A DNA stretch of 64,000 nt from Sclerotiophoma versabilis (lineage: Eukaryota; Ascomycota; Dothideomycetes; Pleosporales; Didymellaceae), in NCBI GenBank assembly GCA_012274445.1, contig JAAROD010000076.1:310001-374000 (forward strand). The letters are read 5' to 3'. How positions within the stretch are numbered: position 1 is the stretch's first letter; each line of letters opens with the position of its first letter. Below the pieces are notes generated by a model. The model ran no database searches and was not told the origin of the DNA. It saw only the letters and a program-made list of their open reading frames with translations. Shown here piece by piece: positions 13,301-23,025 of the stretch. A program made the translations under genes and the position numbers.

Positions 13301-15056
13301 ACCTATATAAGGTTATTAACAAAGATAAAGTAATTAAGAAAGATAGAGTTAATAAAGTAGATTAATCTATAAATATAATATTATATATACTAATATACTA
13401 AGTAAAATCTATATCTATAAGAGACTAAATAATTAATATAGATAATTAGTTAAGAAAGGCTAAGAGAGTTACTAATTAATATATAGTTAATTAATTAAGT
13501 AACTCTGTAAGAAGAAGATTAATTACTACTATATAAGTAGTAATTAGGTTGTAGATATTAGTATTAGATTAATAACTCTAACTAGGAGCTTAAGCCTAAG
13601 TACTAGCTTAATTATAAGTAAACCTGTAGTTATAAGCTTAAGCAGCTAGATAATAGAGATAATTAGTAATCTAAGAATTATTAGAAGAGGCTTAACTATA
13701 ACTAATCTAAGCAGAACTAGCTTAACTAAAGGACTAACTACTTTAATTATAAGACTAACTAGGAGACAGAGCTAGCAAAGCCTAATCTATAGTTAATTTA
13801 AGACTCTGCTTAGACAGAGCAGGAGTAGGAGATAAAGCAGCCTAATTAATCTAATCTATAGCTAAACCCTAGAGAGCACTAGTTATATTTTACTAATTAT
13901 CCTTACTACTCTTAAAGTTATTAATATTAGGATTAATTATAACCTTATTCTTATTAACTAGATTAGAATTAGCCTTCTTAGACACCTATATATATGCCTT
14001 AAACAAGGCGTTTATAAGTAGAAAAATAACTTTAACCTAAAATATATTAGAAAGATTAATAGATTAAGATAGATTTCTTACTCTATTAGCCTTATTATTA
14101 ATAGCAGTAATTACAGCCTAAGCTAGAGAATAAAGAGAACTATAGCTAATTAAAGAATTAGTAATTAGATAAAAAGAACTAAGACTAATAATTACTTATA
14201 AGGGCCTATAAGTGTAAGTGTTATACTTAATATACTAGCTGCTCTTCTTATATAATTAATAGTTAATATAATTATAATAATAACTATTACTAATACTATC
14301 TATAAACTGCTTTAAGCAGTAGGCACACAGATAATTATAATAAGAACTAATTTTAATTCTACTTATAGGTAAGTAATTAGCAGAGGTAGTAGCAGATTAC
14401 TTTATAGGAGTAGCAGTCTAAGACTAGAACTCCTAGAATATTAACTTTAGATTAATCTTATTATTATCTTTATCTTCTAATCTAGAAGAAACTATTATTA
14501 GATTATTAGAATTAGTTAAAATCCTACTAGATTAAGTAGATTAGCGTAGATTAGGAGCAGGTAATAGGGTAAGCTTAGTCTTAATCTTCTTAGAAAGAGT
14601 ATAACCTTTAAGTAGGCTTAGATTACTAATTAGACACTTAGAGGGAGTTTTTAGGAGCTTAGAAGGCATATTAATTAGGATTACACTAAAGGTATAGTAA
14701 TTAAGAGCTTAATACTAAATATTAACAGTACACTAAAAGAAGAGAATTAGATTACTTATATTAATAATAGTAGTATTAGAGGATTAGCTTATAGATTATA
14801 AGTAAGAGAATAAGAATTATAAGGATAAGAATTATAAGAATAAGAATTAGGAAGAGTAAAGATTAGATATATTATTATTTATTATTATACGTAAGCATTT
14901 ACCTACTAACTAGATTAGAGAATCCCCTCTAGACTCTAATTATAAAGACGTAGCGCATAGAGTATTTAAAAAACCTTTATAATAGGATTAATAGGGCGTA
15001 ATAATAAACCTGCTAATACAGAAATACTAGTTAAAGACTAGAATCTCTAGGGGGTA

Positions 15057-15289
15057 TATTACAGTAAAGGTTAATAATTATATAATTATTAACAGTAATA
15101 TAGGCAGATTAGAGAGATTAGATTAATAGATAAGAATAATTAATTAGCTCTACTCTAATTAAGGACTAGCCTAGAGGTAAAATATATATATAGTTGCACT
15201 CTTTTACTATAGGAATAAAATAAGGAACTTAATTAACTCTTTTACACCTAGACTAATCTTGTCTAGTTATCTTAGCTCTAATAATTATA
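15057..15289 (+). repeat. 3' LTR of the Copia element
   Basis: This is the direct-repeat partner of 7,383-7,615 with the same length of 233 bp and mostly transition differences. It is preceded by a polypurine run (aggggg then ta), as expected for the plus-strand primer of a retrotransposon. Sequence after 15,289 does not continue like the internal region after the 5' LTR, which supports this as the element's right boundary. Confidence 0.8.
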
Positions 15290-16415
15290 TATATTCTAAG
15301 AAATTCTATAATATTCTATAATATACTAGGTTAGAATAATACTAGAATATTAAAACCTCTATAGAATATTTATTAGTATATTATAAGTAGAAATATAACT
15401 CTTATAGTTTATATTTAACTTAGTTAATTAAGTTTATCTTTAGAATCTTAACCTAACTCTTAAGCTAGATAGTCTACTCTATACTACTTATTATTACTTT
15501 TTATTATTATAGTATTTTACTAAGTAATAACCTTAACTCTTATAGACTCTTCTATACTAGTACTTATTTCTAAGAACTAATATAAAAAGTACTTATAAGC
15601 TTTACTTAAAAGTAGAACTTTAATAGCTACTTTATCTATATATAATTATAATATAGACTTTAAACTATAATTACTATATCTTCTCTTTCTAGATTACTAA
15701 AGATATCTTTATTAAACTTTAATAAATTTAAGACTAAGAAGAGACTATATAACTTAGAATAGAAATACTTAAGAAACTTAATTTACTCTTTTATAAACTA
15801 ATTAAGCTTATTTACTTATTTTTTCTTTAATAATAGTTTTATTAAATCTTAAATATAATTAGTAGTCTCTCTTTTAATAACCTAAATATATACTTTTAAG
15901 GTTTTTAAATTCTTTATAAATTTTTAATATTAACTCTTAGTATATAGTCTATTAATTAGAATAGTATTATACTAAAGCCTTCTAACTTATTTACTATACT
16001 TTTCTTTTCTTTATCTTTATAGTATATTTAACTTAAATAAGTAGGCACTAGTTTTATATTACTAGTAGCTTTATATCTACTTTTCTACTACTTTATCTAT
16101 ACTTTATTACTAGAATACTATATTATATTTATAAATATATAGTTAGCTTTATAAGAGTAGTAGTACTAAAGAATTAAATAAATTAGAATCTAAGGTTAAG
16201 AAGTTAATTTATTTATTTAATTGGTTTTCTTGCTTTTAAACTACGTTATTTAGTATTATTATAATTTTCTCTTTACCAGTATTCGTCTAATATTCTTACA
16301 GAGTGAAAACACGAATTTATATCTCTTAAACTAAGGAATTTTTAATTATAGGCTTTTCTTAAAGTAGAACTTTAATACTTAGCTATAGGCTTTAGGCAAT
16401 AATATCTTCTTTTCT
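15290..16415. repeat. RIP-degraded fragment related to the neighbouring Copia internal region
   Basis: This AT-rich tail of the RIP block includes a stretch around 15,655-15,780 that closely resembles 9,200-9,325 (shared blocks such as agactttaaactataattact and agattactaaagatatct). It therefore carries part of a second copy of the same family in the same orientation, without its own LTR being visible next to it. From roughly 16,200 onward the composition begins to recover. The block ends at 16,415, where the deaminase coding sequence ends. Confidence 0.65.
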
Positions 16416-17090
16416 CTAAAAACTTGCAGTCTCTATTCCTCTCCCTTTGCTACTCTGATAGGCCTGGCCAAGTTGGTTGTAGAGTAACTTTACTCTCTCG
16501 ATTTCCTTGCTCAACTTCGCTCTTTCAACGGCGTTATCTATTCCTACCAATACGTTTGCTAGAGCTCTTGCCCTGAAGAACGTGTTATTCCGGTTATACA
16601 AGGGACGCTCATTCAACTCTTTTTGGTACTCTTTCTCTGCCTTCACTCGAAAGACTTGCTTTAAGATGTCAATATCATATGGAATGCTGAAAAGATCTCT
16701 GCTATCTTCGTACGTGAAGAGGTAGTAAACCTCTCTGAAGCCAGCCCAAGCAATGCCACTTAGACACAAACTACAAGGCTCATGTGTTGCGAAGAAGATA
16801 CAGTCTTCGCGTGGGCTGGGTCGTGTCTTTGGGTTTGGAAAGTCGAGGGTGAAGAATTGTTGGATGCAATTGATCTCGCCGTGAAGTAGGGGTGGGAGAG
16901 ATTTATTATTTGTGGCGACAGTGAGCGGCGTAAGAGAGGGTCTGGAAAGAATCGCCGCGCCGAAGACCTTTGATCCGGATGAGACACCTTGGGCGGTCAG
17001 AGGGATGATGCGATTCTCTACCGTGAAAAGGAGGGTAGAGACAAGCTCCTCTGGGGTAAACTCCGTCGGTGTTTCTGTACTTGTTGCCAT
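16416..17090 (-). CDS. Cytidine/deoxycytidylate deaminase-like zinc enzyme
   Basis: Single-exon frame of 224 residues from MATSTETPTEF. The longer open frame upstream opens with TTG, so this ATG is the likely start. It carries the two zinc-binding motifs of the cytidine deaminase superfamily: LLHGEINC (H-x-E, proton-shuttle glutamate) and HEPCSLCLSG (P-C-x-x-C). The family hydrolytically deaminates cytosine- or guanine-type bases, nucleosides or nucleotides. The substrate cannot be decided here, and some fungal members are uncharacterised. A charged, probably helical tail (ERAKLSKEIERVK) follows. The gene is the first intact one beside the RIP block, and its TAG stop lies within the first AT-rich bases, so the original C-terminus may have been altered. 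No intron seen. Confidence 0.8.
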   Translation of the reverse strand: MATSTETPTEFTPEELVSTLLFTVENRIIPLTAQGVSSGSKVFGAAILSRPSLTPLTVATNNKSLPPLLHGEINCIQQFFTLDFPNPKTRPSPREDCIFFATHEPCSLCLSGIAWAGFREVYYLFTYEDSRDLFSIPYDIDILKQVFRVKAEKEYQKELNERPLYNRNNTFFRARALANVLVGIDNAVERAKLSKEIERVKLLYNQLGQAYQSSKGRGIETASF

Positions 17091-18375
17091 GACATAAGCA
17101 ATACAGGTAGCGGATAACAATACCTGGTGAGGTCAACTAAGGACTTCATGCGTTATTATGTCCTGAGCCTTCGGGCTACTCCATTCCTGAAGCCGGCGAT
17201 GTCCGATAGATGTACGATAAGAGTCAACAGCAACATGTTCAAAGCAGATTATGCGCACTCAACTGTTGGTTAGGCCACACACACACACTTCATCTTGCCT
17301 GATCTTCCTGTTCCTCTGGCCTATTTAGTTACGGAGTACCAACTGTTTTAACCGGTTCCTACACCAACCTGTAGGATCTCCACAAAGGGCATCGCCTCTT
17401 CGATAGCTTTATCCATTGACACGACCGGGCCAGTCGGACCTATAGACAACATATCTGGAGCTAAAACCTCATGCCATGTGAAAATCGCGTCCACCGCACG
17501 ATCTGAGCCAAGGAAGGCGATCAGGCTCGACTCAAGCCATAACGGCACCATGACCGGAGACAGCACAAATTACAAGCGTATTTAACCCAAGGCGTGTAGG
17601 AAATGCGGTTGTGAAATTGGTTCGTCTTTGCTCATTCCTGTAGATCAGTTCCAGCGCAGACTACTGTCGGCGCCATACGATAGATATACGTTCTTGGTTC
17701 AGGGCCTTTGAATTTGAGGGAGGAAGCTTGAAGCTTCTGAGCTGTGGCAGGGTTGACGACCTTGCTATGGACGATGCGCCCGATACTTGTCGTAGTGATG
17801 ACAAAGATACCTGTTAAGGGGGCACTATGTGTCATTGTGAATGAGTCCTTGTCTGCGACCGAAGAAGACGTCAATGTTGTTCTTCTACAACTTCAGTACG
17901 GGGATGCGGGGTTTGCCTTCCTTATGAGCCTGAACAAACCCTCGGCAACGTGTGTTTACACAATATGTCTGCATGACTAGAGAGAGATTCTGACAGACTT
18001 GTGCGTTACCCTGGATGATCTTGGATTTCAAGCGTCAGACCTGTGCGATGGAGGAAGGAGAAGCTTCAGGGCTTCCTGCATCGGCATTTTGGCCGCGTTC
18101 TCCGCCATTCCACAAACGGAACCCACGATGCCCATCAACATAGACGATCCCCACTCGGAATTTACAATTTCCTCAGACATAACTTCATTGTCGATCCACA
18201 ACACAGCACTTGGCACTTGCCGACGATGCAAAACCTTTCCCGCCAAGCCCCGCATCATAATTTGCCAGGTTTCGGCCATAATGAGGGGTTGGGTGACGTT
18301 GAGACAGCAAACTAATTTAGCTCGCTGCGAGACCTAGAAGATTGATCGGCAGGTATAGAGATTTAAAGAGGAGGC
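17091..18375 (-). pseudogene. Intergenic region with coding-like minus-strand fragments, possible decayed or unrecognised gene
   Basis: Three minus-strand frames look more protein-like than chance. One at 18,028-18,279 starts with ATG (MAETWQIMM, later SSMLMGIVGSVCGMAENAAK). One lies within 17,632-17,874 (APLTGIFVITTTSIGRIVHS). One is at 17,348-17,566 (WLESSLIAFLGSD, FTWHEVLAPDMLS). Between the first two, another frame reads NTRCRGFVQAHKEGKPRIP around 17,900-17,950. I could not join them with good splice sites, and I recognise no family. The region may be a multi-exon gene I cannot resolve, a pseudogene, or chance. It also contains the promoters of the flanking divergent genes. Confidence 0.25.
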
Positions 18376-19524
18376 ATGGAGGTTGGTTCGACTATTATCT
18401 GGAAAATCATTATCACGACATTCATTGCAGCCATTATGTCGAGCATCATCCCGGTAGACTTGCTGTCCTATGCAACCAACCCAGCATATATTAACACACT
18501 TGCTACAACAAACGTCTCCAATCCAACGACTGTAAAGCTGCTTGCCTATGATCAGAGTTTTCCTTCCGTCATCGGCCAGCAAGCAACAGCCCGACAATTG
18601 CACAGCCTTGACTACCAAGCATTCCACGAAGCTGGAGTATACAGCAAGGAGACCAACAAGGTCTACGTAACAAGCAACTGGGCTGGTGACCTCAACAATC
18701 CCATCAACGTTACAGTCATAGATCTCGCGAACAACTACTCCCTTAGCTCCACTCATTATTCCGCGCTTGCTGAGGCCAATGGCGGAACAAGCTACTTCCC
18801 TCCCGGCACCGAAGGCAATGGATCATTCCCATCTCGAGTGCTGTATTGCGACGAAGGGGACTTTTACAACTACTCAGCTCTCGTTTCTGTGGATCCTGTT
18901 ACTGGCGCTTCGGAAAAGATCCTGACGTCTTTCCTCGGCCGCAACTTCTCTAGCCTCAACGATGTTCGCCAGCACCCCGAGACTGGGGATCTGTGGTTCA
19001 CGGATGCAGATTATGGATACTTTCAGAACTTTAGGCCCGTACCCACGATGCCAAAGCAGGTATACCGCTTCTCTCCCAAGACTGGCGAGATTGCTGTGGT
19101 AGCAGATGGATTCGTGCAACCCAACGGACTGGAGTTCTCACCGGATTTAAAGACGCTATATGTCAGCGACACGGGTGCTGCAGGCTTCGATAAGAACTTG
19201 ACTCGTCCTGCATCTCTGTATGCATTCGATATTATCAAAAAGAAGAGCCTGGCAGGTCGCAGAACGTTTGCGTATGCAGACAACGGGTTTCCCGATGGTG
19301 TGCATTGCGATAGTGAGGGCAACGTTTGGGCTGGCTGCGGCGATGGTATTCACATTTGGAATCCCGAGGGAACTTTGTTAGGCAAGATCTGGACTGGGCT
19401 GGAGACAAACAACTTTGCTTTCTTGCCGGGTGCTGTCATGGTCTTCACCAATGCACAGCTCTGGATCGTGGAAAATGTTAGTGCGAGAGGAAGGGAGCTC
19501 TGCAGAGACTTTGGGGTATGCTGA
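18376..19524 (+). CDS. SMP-30/gluconolactonase/LRE-like six-bladed beta-propeller protein, probably secreted or membrane-anchored
   Basis: Intronless 382-residue frame starting at ATG. Residues about 8-30 are hydrophobic (IIWKIIITTFIAAIM), consistent with a signal peptide or anchor. Several N-x-S/T sites are present in the downstream part. Propeller motifs of the SMP-30/gluconolactonase family appear in order: SLNDVRQHPETGDLWFTDAD, QPNGLEFSPDLKTLYVSDTG and FPDGVHCDSEGNVWAGCGDG. The N-D, P-N-G and D-G positions correspond to the calcium and active-site loops of the family. Members hydrolyse lactones such as gluconolactone, or are of unknown substrate. The fungal extracellular-type subgroup is poorly characterised, so only the family is assigned. 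It is divergent from the deaminase gene with a 1.3-kb spacer. Confidence 0.85.
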   Translation: MEVGSTIIWKIIITTFIAAIMSSIIPVDLLSYATNPAYINTLATTNVSNPTTVKLLAYDQSFPSVIGQQATARQLHSLDYQAFHEAGVYSKETNKVYVTSNWAGDLNNPINVTVIDLANNYSLSSTHYSALAEANGGTSYFPPGTEGNGSFPSRVLYCDEGDFYNYSALVSVDPVTGASEKILTSFLGRNFSSLNDVRQHPETGDLWFTDADYGYFQNFRPVPTMPKQVYRFSPKTGEIAVVADGFVQPNGLEFSPDLKTLYVSDTGAAGFDKNLTRPASLYAFDIIKKKSLAGRRTFAYADNGFPDGVHCDSEGNVWAGCGDGIHIWNPEGTLLGKIWTGLETNNFAFLPGAVMVFTNAQLWIVENVSARGRELCRDFGVC

Positions 19525-20217
19525 AAGCATGTCAATCAAGTCTATGCCGTTAGCTATATAAATGCTTCGATACATCTTCCTGTGGCTTCTTCATACTAGC
19601 AGACATCGCCATCTTATTTCTGGACGCTGTGGTGCACGAACCGAGGCACATGCATGCTTACCGCCATACGCAGATGGCAACGTGACCCTCTGTTCTGCGT
19701 GAACCACAGAATAAAGTGACAATCACTCAGGCAAGCAACCAAGACGGCGGAGAGTCAACTTCAGCCAATCGGGAGAAGAGCAACGTTGACCTCAATTCAG
19801 ATCAGAAGGGCGATTGGAAAATGCTATACATCGTTCTTCGCTTATCTATCGCTAAAGCGCTAGCAGGGGTGTCGTCGATCTCAGGGTCTAGAAGTGCACG
19901 ACATGTGAAAAGTGCTTCCACAACAGCACATTCTGATTCTTCATTCACCCCTCGCTACTGCTAAATCGACAAAAGCTACCCTACACATACCATGTCCTCA
20001 TTCGTTCAATTTTCCTCCGCTGGCTCTAGTATACGTGACATACGAAATTGATCATAATACCCTCCGTGTGTTCCCCTACATTTGCGTCATTCTCCGAGGA
20101 GTATTGAATTGCAGAAGATTTTGATTAGCTGCAAGGACTACACACCGTTGATCACCAAGTCCATACCTGGACACGCGGAAGCTCACTGACAACAAAGCGC
20201 TGTCACCTGTCAGGTAC
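19525..20217. other. Intergenic region between the lactonase-like and SET genes
   Basis: About 690 bp of balanced composition. No frame longer than about 80 codons looks protein-like, and no RNA gene or repeat was recognised. It should hold the lactonase terminator and the SET gene promoter. Confidence 0.5.
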
Positions 20218-21411
20218 ATGTCAAACACGATGTACCCCGCCGACGACCCCATGTCAACCACTGCATCCTCAGCATGTAGCTTGTCCCGACCGTCCTCAGT
20301 GTCATCCGCCCCCACTACCGAGTCCTCGAAGCCACTCCCCGTCGGCGCGCCCTCTACTCCGCTTTTTGGAGTTCGCGACACGCCGACGGCCGGCCGCGCC
20401 GTCTTCGCAAGCCAGGACATAGCAAATGGCACTCTTCTATGGCGCTCAGATGACCTGAGTCTTTCGGTTCTGCTTCGCGAATACCGCCGCGAAGTCTGCG
20501 GCCAATGCTTTAGCTACGACTATGGGCGAGACCTCCCGATACGTGATCAAAGTGTGGGCTTTGCTTTTTGCTCAAAGGAGTGTCAGGAGGTGTGGAGGCG
20601 ATGGAACGGGGATGTTGGCGTGCAGGCTTGGGCTGCGGTGGAGACGCTGGTGAGGAAGAGGAGCAAGGAGGACGCTGAGATGGTTGAGGTGGACTTGGCG
20701 CGACCATGCAGCGAGGACATCAAGAGGACGTGGGAGGGTGTGAAATCGCAGGCGGATTTGATACGGGCAGCGCGGCAGGCGGAGCAACCCAAGTTCTCGT
20801 CAGTTGCGGGCCCCAAGGCGGAAGTGGAGGAGCAAGTGCAGATGACGAAGCAGCATCGCAAAGCAGTCTCAAAAGCACTTCAACAAAAGATCTCGCCGGA
20901 TATCATGGCCTTCATCGTCAGCGGCATCGTGTGGCGCCACACTTATCCTGGCGAGTGGGATAAAGTGCTCGCTCTCGCCGAGGACAAGACTCCTTACCAC
21001 AGCGCCGACGATCTTCAAGCTTTTGTACGATCCTACCTGCATCTCCTCGCCGTCCTCCCTCTGCAACTTCTACCGCTCGTCACGCCAGAGACAATCTTTA
21101 TCCTCAGCTCTCGGGACAGCCATAACTCGTTTGGCATCCGATCCCTCAAAGACGATGGCTCAGAGTTCTTCGGCTACGGTTGCTGGCCTGCAGCTAGTTA
21201 CTTCAACCACTCGTGCGGGCCGAACATTGAGAAAAACCGAGAGGGACGGGTGTGGTATTTCAGGGCTGGATGCAATATTGCGAGCGGCGAAGAGCTAAAC
21301 ATTACGTATTTGAGTGGAGAGGAGCGGAAGTTGAGTCGAGAGATGAGGATGCAGAGGTTGAAGAGGAACTGGGGGTTTGAGTGTGGGTGTAGGAAATGTA
21401 AGGCTCTGTAG
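20218..21411 (+). CDS. SET-domain protein with MYND-like zinc cluster (SMYD/Set6-like lysine methyltransferase)
   Basis: Intronless frame of 397 residues. An N-terminal Ser/Pro-rich segment (1-50) precedes the start of a split SET domain (TAGRAVFASQDIANGTLL, about 57-74). A MYND-like insert follows, with CGQCFSYD and FCSKECQEVW (about 94-125), then a charged helical insertion. The catalytic SET core has GYGCWPAASYFNHSCGPN (N-H-S-C, cofactor pseudoknot) and GEELNITYL (ELxxxY). A cysteine-rich post-SET tail CGCRKC ends the protein. The order of parts matches SMYD-type methyltransferases and yeast Set6. Histone or non-histone substrate cannot be inferred. Two further ATGs lie close behind the first (codons 5 and 12), so the exact start is uncertain. 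It converges with the KDEL receptor gene. Confidence 0.88.
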   Translation: MSNTMYPADDPMSTTASSACSLSRPSSVSSAPTTESSKPLPVGAPSTPLFGVRDTPTAGRAVFASQDIANGTLLWRSDDLSLSVLLREYRREVCGQCFSYDYGRDLPIRDQSVGFAFCSKECQEVWRRWNGDVGVQAWAAVETLVRKRSKEDAEMVEVDLARPCSEDIKRTWEGVKSQADLIRAARQAEQPKFSSVAGPKAEVEEQVQMTKQHRKAVSKALQQKISPDIMAFIVSGIVWRHTYPGEWDKVLALAEDKTPYHSADDLQAFVRSYLHLLAVLPLQLLPLVTPETIFILSSRDSHNSFGIRSLKDDGSEFFGYGCWPAASYFNHSCGPNIEKNREGRVWYFRAGCNIASGEELNITYLSGEERKLSREMRMQRLKRNWGFECGCRKCKAL

Positions 21412-21699
21412 GTAGGGTGGAGTGGCAAAGGGTGGGATGGACAGTTGGCCTAGGAGACGAAAGCCCCAACGACGCGGTTACCAATCTACGCCTCTACTAC
21501 AATTTCCTGCGTCACTCGTAGCGCTCGAATCACTCCGACGCCGAACGACTGGGTCGCTTCATGAGAGACGAAGACAGTCAAAGAAACTAAAGTCGGTATG
21601 CAAATGCTTGGTATTTGGGCTTCAACTGCATGTATAAACGCAACAGGGACGCCGAAAGCATGGAATAAGAAGAGTGCATACCCTCGGCTCATGGTCTGA

Positions 21700-23025
21700 T
21701 TATTTCACAGCGCCGTTGTGAGCCTTTGCATCCTCGTCAACGTCGTCGTCCCACTCATCCCTCCTGACTCCACTCTCATGCGCCGCGGCGGCGGCGGCAG
21801 CGGTATCGGCATCGGCATCGGCATCGGCATCGGCATCGGCATCGGCGGCGGCAGCACTCGAAGTTGCAGCGACAGCGGGAGGCACGTCATCGTCGCTTTC
21901 GTCGTCCTCGAATGCGGCGGGATCGGCCAGCGGTTGGGTCTCGGAATCTCGGTCCACTCCGCCTTTGCGCTTGGGAGCATCCAGCACGCCCTCATCGGCG
22001 GACACGCTGATGGCTCTCCTTCCCCACTTGTTTGGTTGTGCGCTACTCGACTGGTGTCCGGACTCCTCGTCGTAGTCGAAGTTGTCTGCGCTCTTCCGGC
22101 CCATGCCTGCCAGCCGGCCTACCAGCCATCCTCTGCGCAGATCTTCCGAGTCGACAACACCACCTTGGCGTAGCTTGACGCGCTGACGTGTGTAGTAGAC
22201 CCATGCAAAGTCAATCATCAAGGCAGTCTGTACAGTGCCCCAGAACCAGCTTGTGGGGTCGCGGTAGCCAGTTTCATTGGCGCCGCGCACGATCCAGTTG
22301 AGAATGTACAGGAAGCGGTAGGTGCCAAGGGTGACGAGGTAGAAGGAATCGATGACGGTGGGCACGGTGGTCTGGCGAAGGAGCAGCAGCTGCGGGATGA
22401 CGCAGACGGACTCGAGGATTTCGGAGAAGACCCAGAGCAGCTTTGGGTGTTAGCAGTGTGTTGCGGGGGTCTTGTGGGGTAGGGGAGCGGTACCTTGATG
22501 AAGGTGCTGCGGCCGATGACATAGCTGGAGAAGACGAGGTACCAGAGGGGCGCGATGGCCAGGGCGCCGAGGAGGCAGTACATGCCGAGCCTCCAGGCCT
22601 TCTCGCGCTCGCGGGTGCGTGCATAGACGCTGGTCATCAGGAAGATGATGTAGAAGGACGAGAGGGTGTAGAAGATCTGGTGCAGGTCAGGCGTGTGGTC
22701 AGGCGTGCGCAGGCAGGAGGCGGCGGGCGGCGGGCGGCGGGTTGCGTGCTACCTACCTTGAGGGTAAAGTTCCACGTGTGCTCGGCGTCCTTGGTGGCAC
22801 TCGAGCTGAAGATGTCGAGGTAGCGGGTACAGAAGACGAGGGCGTAGAGGGCCTGGGTGATGAGCGAGACACCTGTTGCGCGCCGGGTTAGCTGGTGGTG
22901 CGCGCGGCCGGGGACGGCGGCAGCTCACCCTCGGAGCTGCTGTTGGAGTGCATGGCCCATATCAGGATCAGCTTCGACGACGTGTGCGAGACGTCGCCGA
23001 GGATGTGGAAGAGGTTGAACTTCAT
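21700..23025 (-). CDS. ERD2: ER lumen protein-retaining (KDEL/HDEL) receptor with long Ala-Asp-rich C-terminal extension
   Basis: Four exons on the minus strand: 23,025-22,929, 22,872-22,757, 22,676-22,494 and 22,440-21,700, with introns of 54-80 bp (donors gtgagc, gtaggt, gtaccg). The joined product is 378 residues. It begins MKFNLFHILGDVSHTSSKLI and contains SLITQALYALVFCTRYLD, a cytosolic-loop/TM hallmark of Erd2. Later it has YRFLYILNWI and WGTVQTALMIDFAWVYYTR, the last two transmembrane segments. The seven-TM Golgi receptor retrieves HDEL/KDEL proteins to the ER through COPI. The core ends around residue 215, the usual family length. The remaining 160 or so residues are an acidic, low-complexity tail including (Ala-Asp) repeats and poly-Ala, ending in HNGAVK. 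Such a tail is unusual for the family. Confidence 0.92.
21802..21843. repeat. Coding hexanucleotide repeat (GGTATC/GGCATC)x7 giving Asp-Ala repeats in ERD2
   Basis: Seven tandem hexamers, one GGTATC followed by six GGCATC, lie in the last exon of the KDEL receptor. On the coding strand they read GATGCC, giving a run of seven aspartates alternating with alanine. GCG/GCC alanine-coding triplets flank them on both sides. Repeat number is likely to vary between strains. Confidence 0.9.

Larger units (their letters stand above)
7383..15289 (+). mobile_element. Copia-type LTR retrotransposon, complete in structure but RIP-dead
   Basis: Two LTR copies of 233 bp (7,383-7,615 and 15,057-15,289) flank an internal region with degraded Copia coding sequence in the order integrase, reverse transcriptase, RNase H on the plus strand. 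This order (integrase before RT) is diagnostic of Ty1/copia. A G-rich polypurine tract (aggggg, about 15,049-15,054) lies immediately before the 3' LTR. The LTRs begin TGTTATAG and TATTACAG, both derivable from TGTTACAG by C-to-T or G-to-A change. No matching target duplication could be seen at the outer ends (ATAAG left, TATAT right). The span includes a later 499-bp solo LTR insertion; without that insertion and one target copy the element is about 7.4 kb. Confidence 0.85.

Noticed and set aside
17091..17120. Ten-residue extension of the deaminase
   Set aside because: The frame opens with TTG there; the first ATG is at 17,090.
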